From Acidimicrobiaceae bacterium (GTDB lineage: Bacteria > Actinomycetota > Acidimicrobiia > Acidimicrobiales > Ilumatobacteraceae), in contig DMQJ01000209.1 in assembly GCA_003455715.1 (NCBI GenBank), positions 1-6,134 on the forward strand: DNA of 6,134 nucleotides, given 5' to 3'. Both the position numbers and the translations under genes were made by a program. The notes beneath the pieces were generated by a model. The model was not told the origin of the DNA. It did no database searches and was given only the letters and a program-made list of their open reading frames with translations. Shown here one piece after another: positions 5,677-6,134 of this stretch (position 1 is its first letter; each line of letters opens with the position of its first letter).

Positions 5677-6134
5677 ATGACCTCGTACGAAGTTGCCATC
5701 GTGGGCCTCGGCCCCACCGGTGCCGTGCTGGCCACGGCGCTCGGGCGTGCAGGTGTGCGAACCGTCGTCTTCGAGCGCAGCCTCGAGCCCTACTCGCAGC
5801 CGCGCGCATGCCACCTCGATGCCGAGGTAGCTCGCATCCTCGCCCGGCTCGGTTTCGCGCAGGAGCTACCGGCGTTGCTCACCGAGTCGCACGGGATGGA
5901 GTACGTCGATCGCCCCCGAGGGCGACGCCTCTTCACGTTCGAGGGTTTCGAGCGAGCCCCCTTGCTCGGTTGGCACGAGGACTACGTGTTCGTGCAGCCG
6001 GACATCGAGGCGATGCTGAGGCGGGGCCTGCAGGCGTTCCGTCACGTGGAGATTCGACGAGGGCTCGATGCGCCGCCGCTCGACGAGCTGCTCACGATGG
6101 CCCGCTTCGTGGTGGCGTGCGACGGAGCATCGAG
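5677..6134 (+). CDS. FAD-dependent aromatic hydroxylase, MhpA/PheA-TfdB-like (3' end beyond window)
   Basis: Class A flavoprotein monooxygenases hydroxylate phenolic rings using NAD(P)H and O2. The first 152 residues are present. The N-terminal dinucleotide-binding motif reads AIVGLGPTGAVLATAL (7-22), with Glu33-Arg34 at the end of the second strand binding the FAD ribose. PRACHLDAEVARILARLG (42-59) matches the MhpA-type PRAxxxxxE segment, VQPDIEAMLRRGL (106-118) matches the family's QP.(V/I)E..L helix, and VVACDGAS (145-152) is the conserved DG motif that contacts both FAD and NAD(P)H. The stretch between VEIRRG and VACDG is about 20 residues, clearly shorter than in MhpA as I recall it. ATG 5677 is the first start in this frame after the cupin gene, 16 bases downstream; no good Shine-Dalgarno is present, so translation may depend on coupling. 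In context it would create the catechol that the upstream dioxygenase opens. Confidence 0.85.
   Translation, partial: MTSYEVAIVGLGPTGAVLATALGRAGVRTVVFERSLEPYSQPRACHLDAEVARILARLGFAQELPALLTESHGMEYVDRPRGRRLFTFEGFERAPLLGWHEDYVFVQPDIEAMLRRGLQAFRHVEIRRGLDAPPLDELLTMARFVVACDGAS

Noticed and set aside
5657..5677. GTG at 5657 overlapping the cupin stop, considered as the hydroxylase start
   Set aside because: It is in a different frame from the FAD motif and reaches a stop codon after six codons; ATG 5677 leads straight into the GxGxxG motif.
1..6134. Search for tRNA, rRNA, CRISPR, transposase, toxin-antitoxin or defence genes
   Set aside because: All space is taken by metabolic and envelope genes with short gaps; I saw no spaced repeats, terminal inverted repeats or mobile-element protein motifs.

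Overview
The window is a high-GC, densely packed, entirely plus-strand stretch of bacterial chromosome. Codons are strongly G/C-ending, gaps between genes are 14-40 bases with one stop/start overlap, and the first two genes have TAnnnT-like or TATAAT-like hexamers placed just before the start codon with no Shine-Dalgarno. Together with an actinobacterial-style LCP protein, this suggests an actinomycete-type organism, possibly Acidimicrobiia. That placement is an inference from style, not a proven one.

Region 1 (1-106) is non-coding as far as I can see. It holds a small hairpin, a very strong G-quadruplex-type run of guanines that continues into four 7-bp tandem repeats, and a candidate leaderless promoter.

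Region 2 (107-3515) is a cell-surface polysaccharide block. It encodes an LytR-CpsA-Psr (LCP) membrane protein, which in this family attaches glycopolymers to the cell wall. Three dTDP-L-rhamnose enzymes follow: an unusual RmlC-like 3,5-epimerase, the RmlB 4,6-dehydratase and the RmlD reductase (rmlB and rmlD overlap by one base). The first enzyme of the pathway, RmlA, is not in the window. A reasonable reading is that the block makes a deoxysugar donor and attaches a polymer containing it to the envelope.

Region 3 (3516-6134) has a different job: catabolism of an aromatic acid by meta-cleavage. It starts after a 40-base gap with a possible promoter and a strong ribosome binding site. It encodes a class III (LigB/HpaD-type) extradiol dioxygenase, a fumarylacetoacetate hydrolase (FAH) family enzyme of the HpaG/HHDD-isomerase kind, a small single-domain cupin, and the first 152 residues of an MhpA-like FAD-dependent aromatic hydroxylase cut by the window end. 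The likely logic is ring hydroxylation by the flavoenzyme, ring opening by the dioxygenase and processing of the ring-opened product by the FAH protein. The cupin's role is unknown and the true substrate cannot be read from sequence.

I see no RNA genes, mobile elements, CRISPR arrays or phage genes. The most notable points are the altered RmlC-like active-site region, the G-rich element upstream of the LCP gene, the cupin with Gln in place of its usual metal-binding Glu, and the shortened middle of the flavin hydroxylase.
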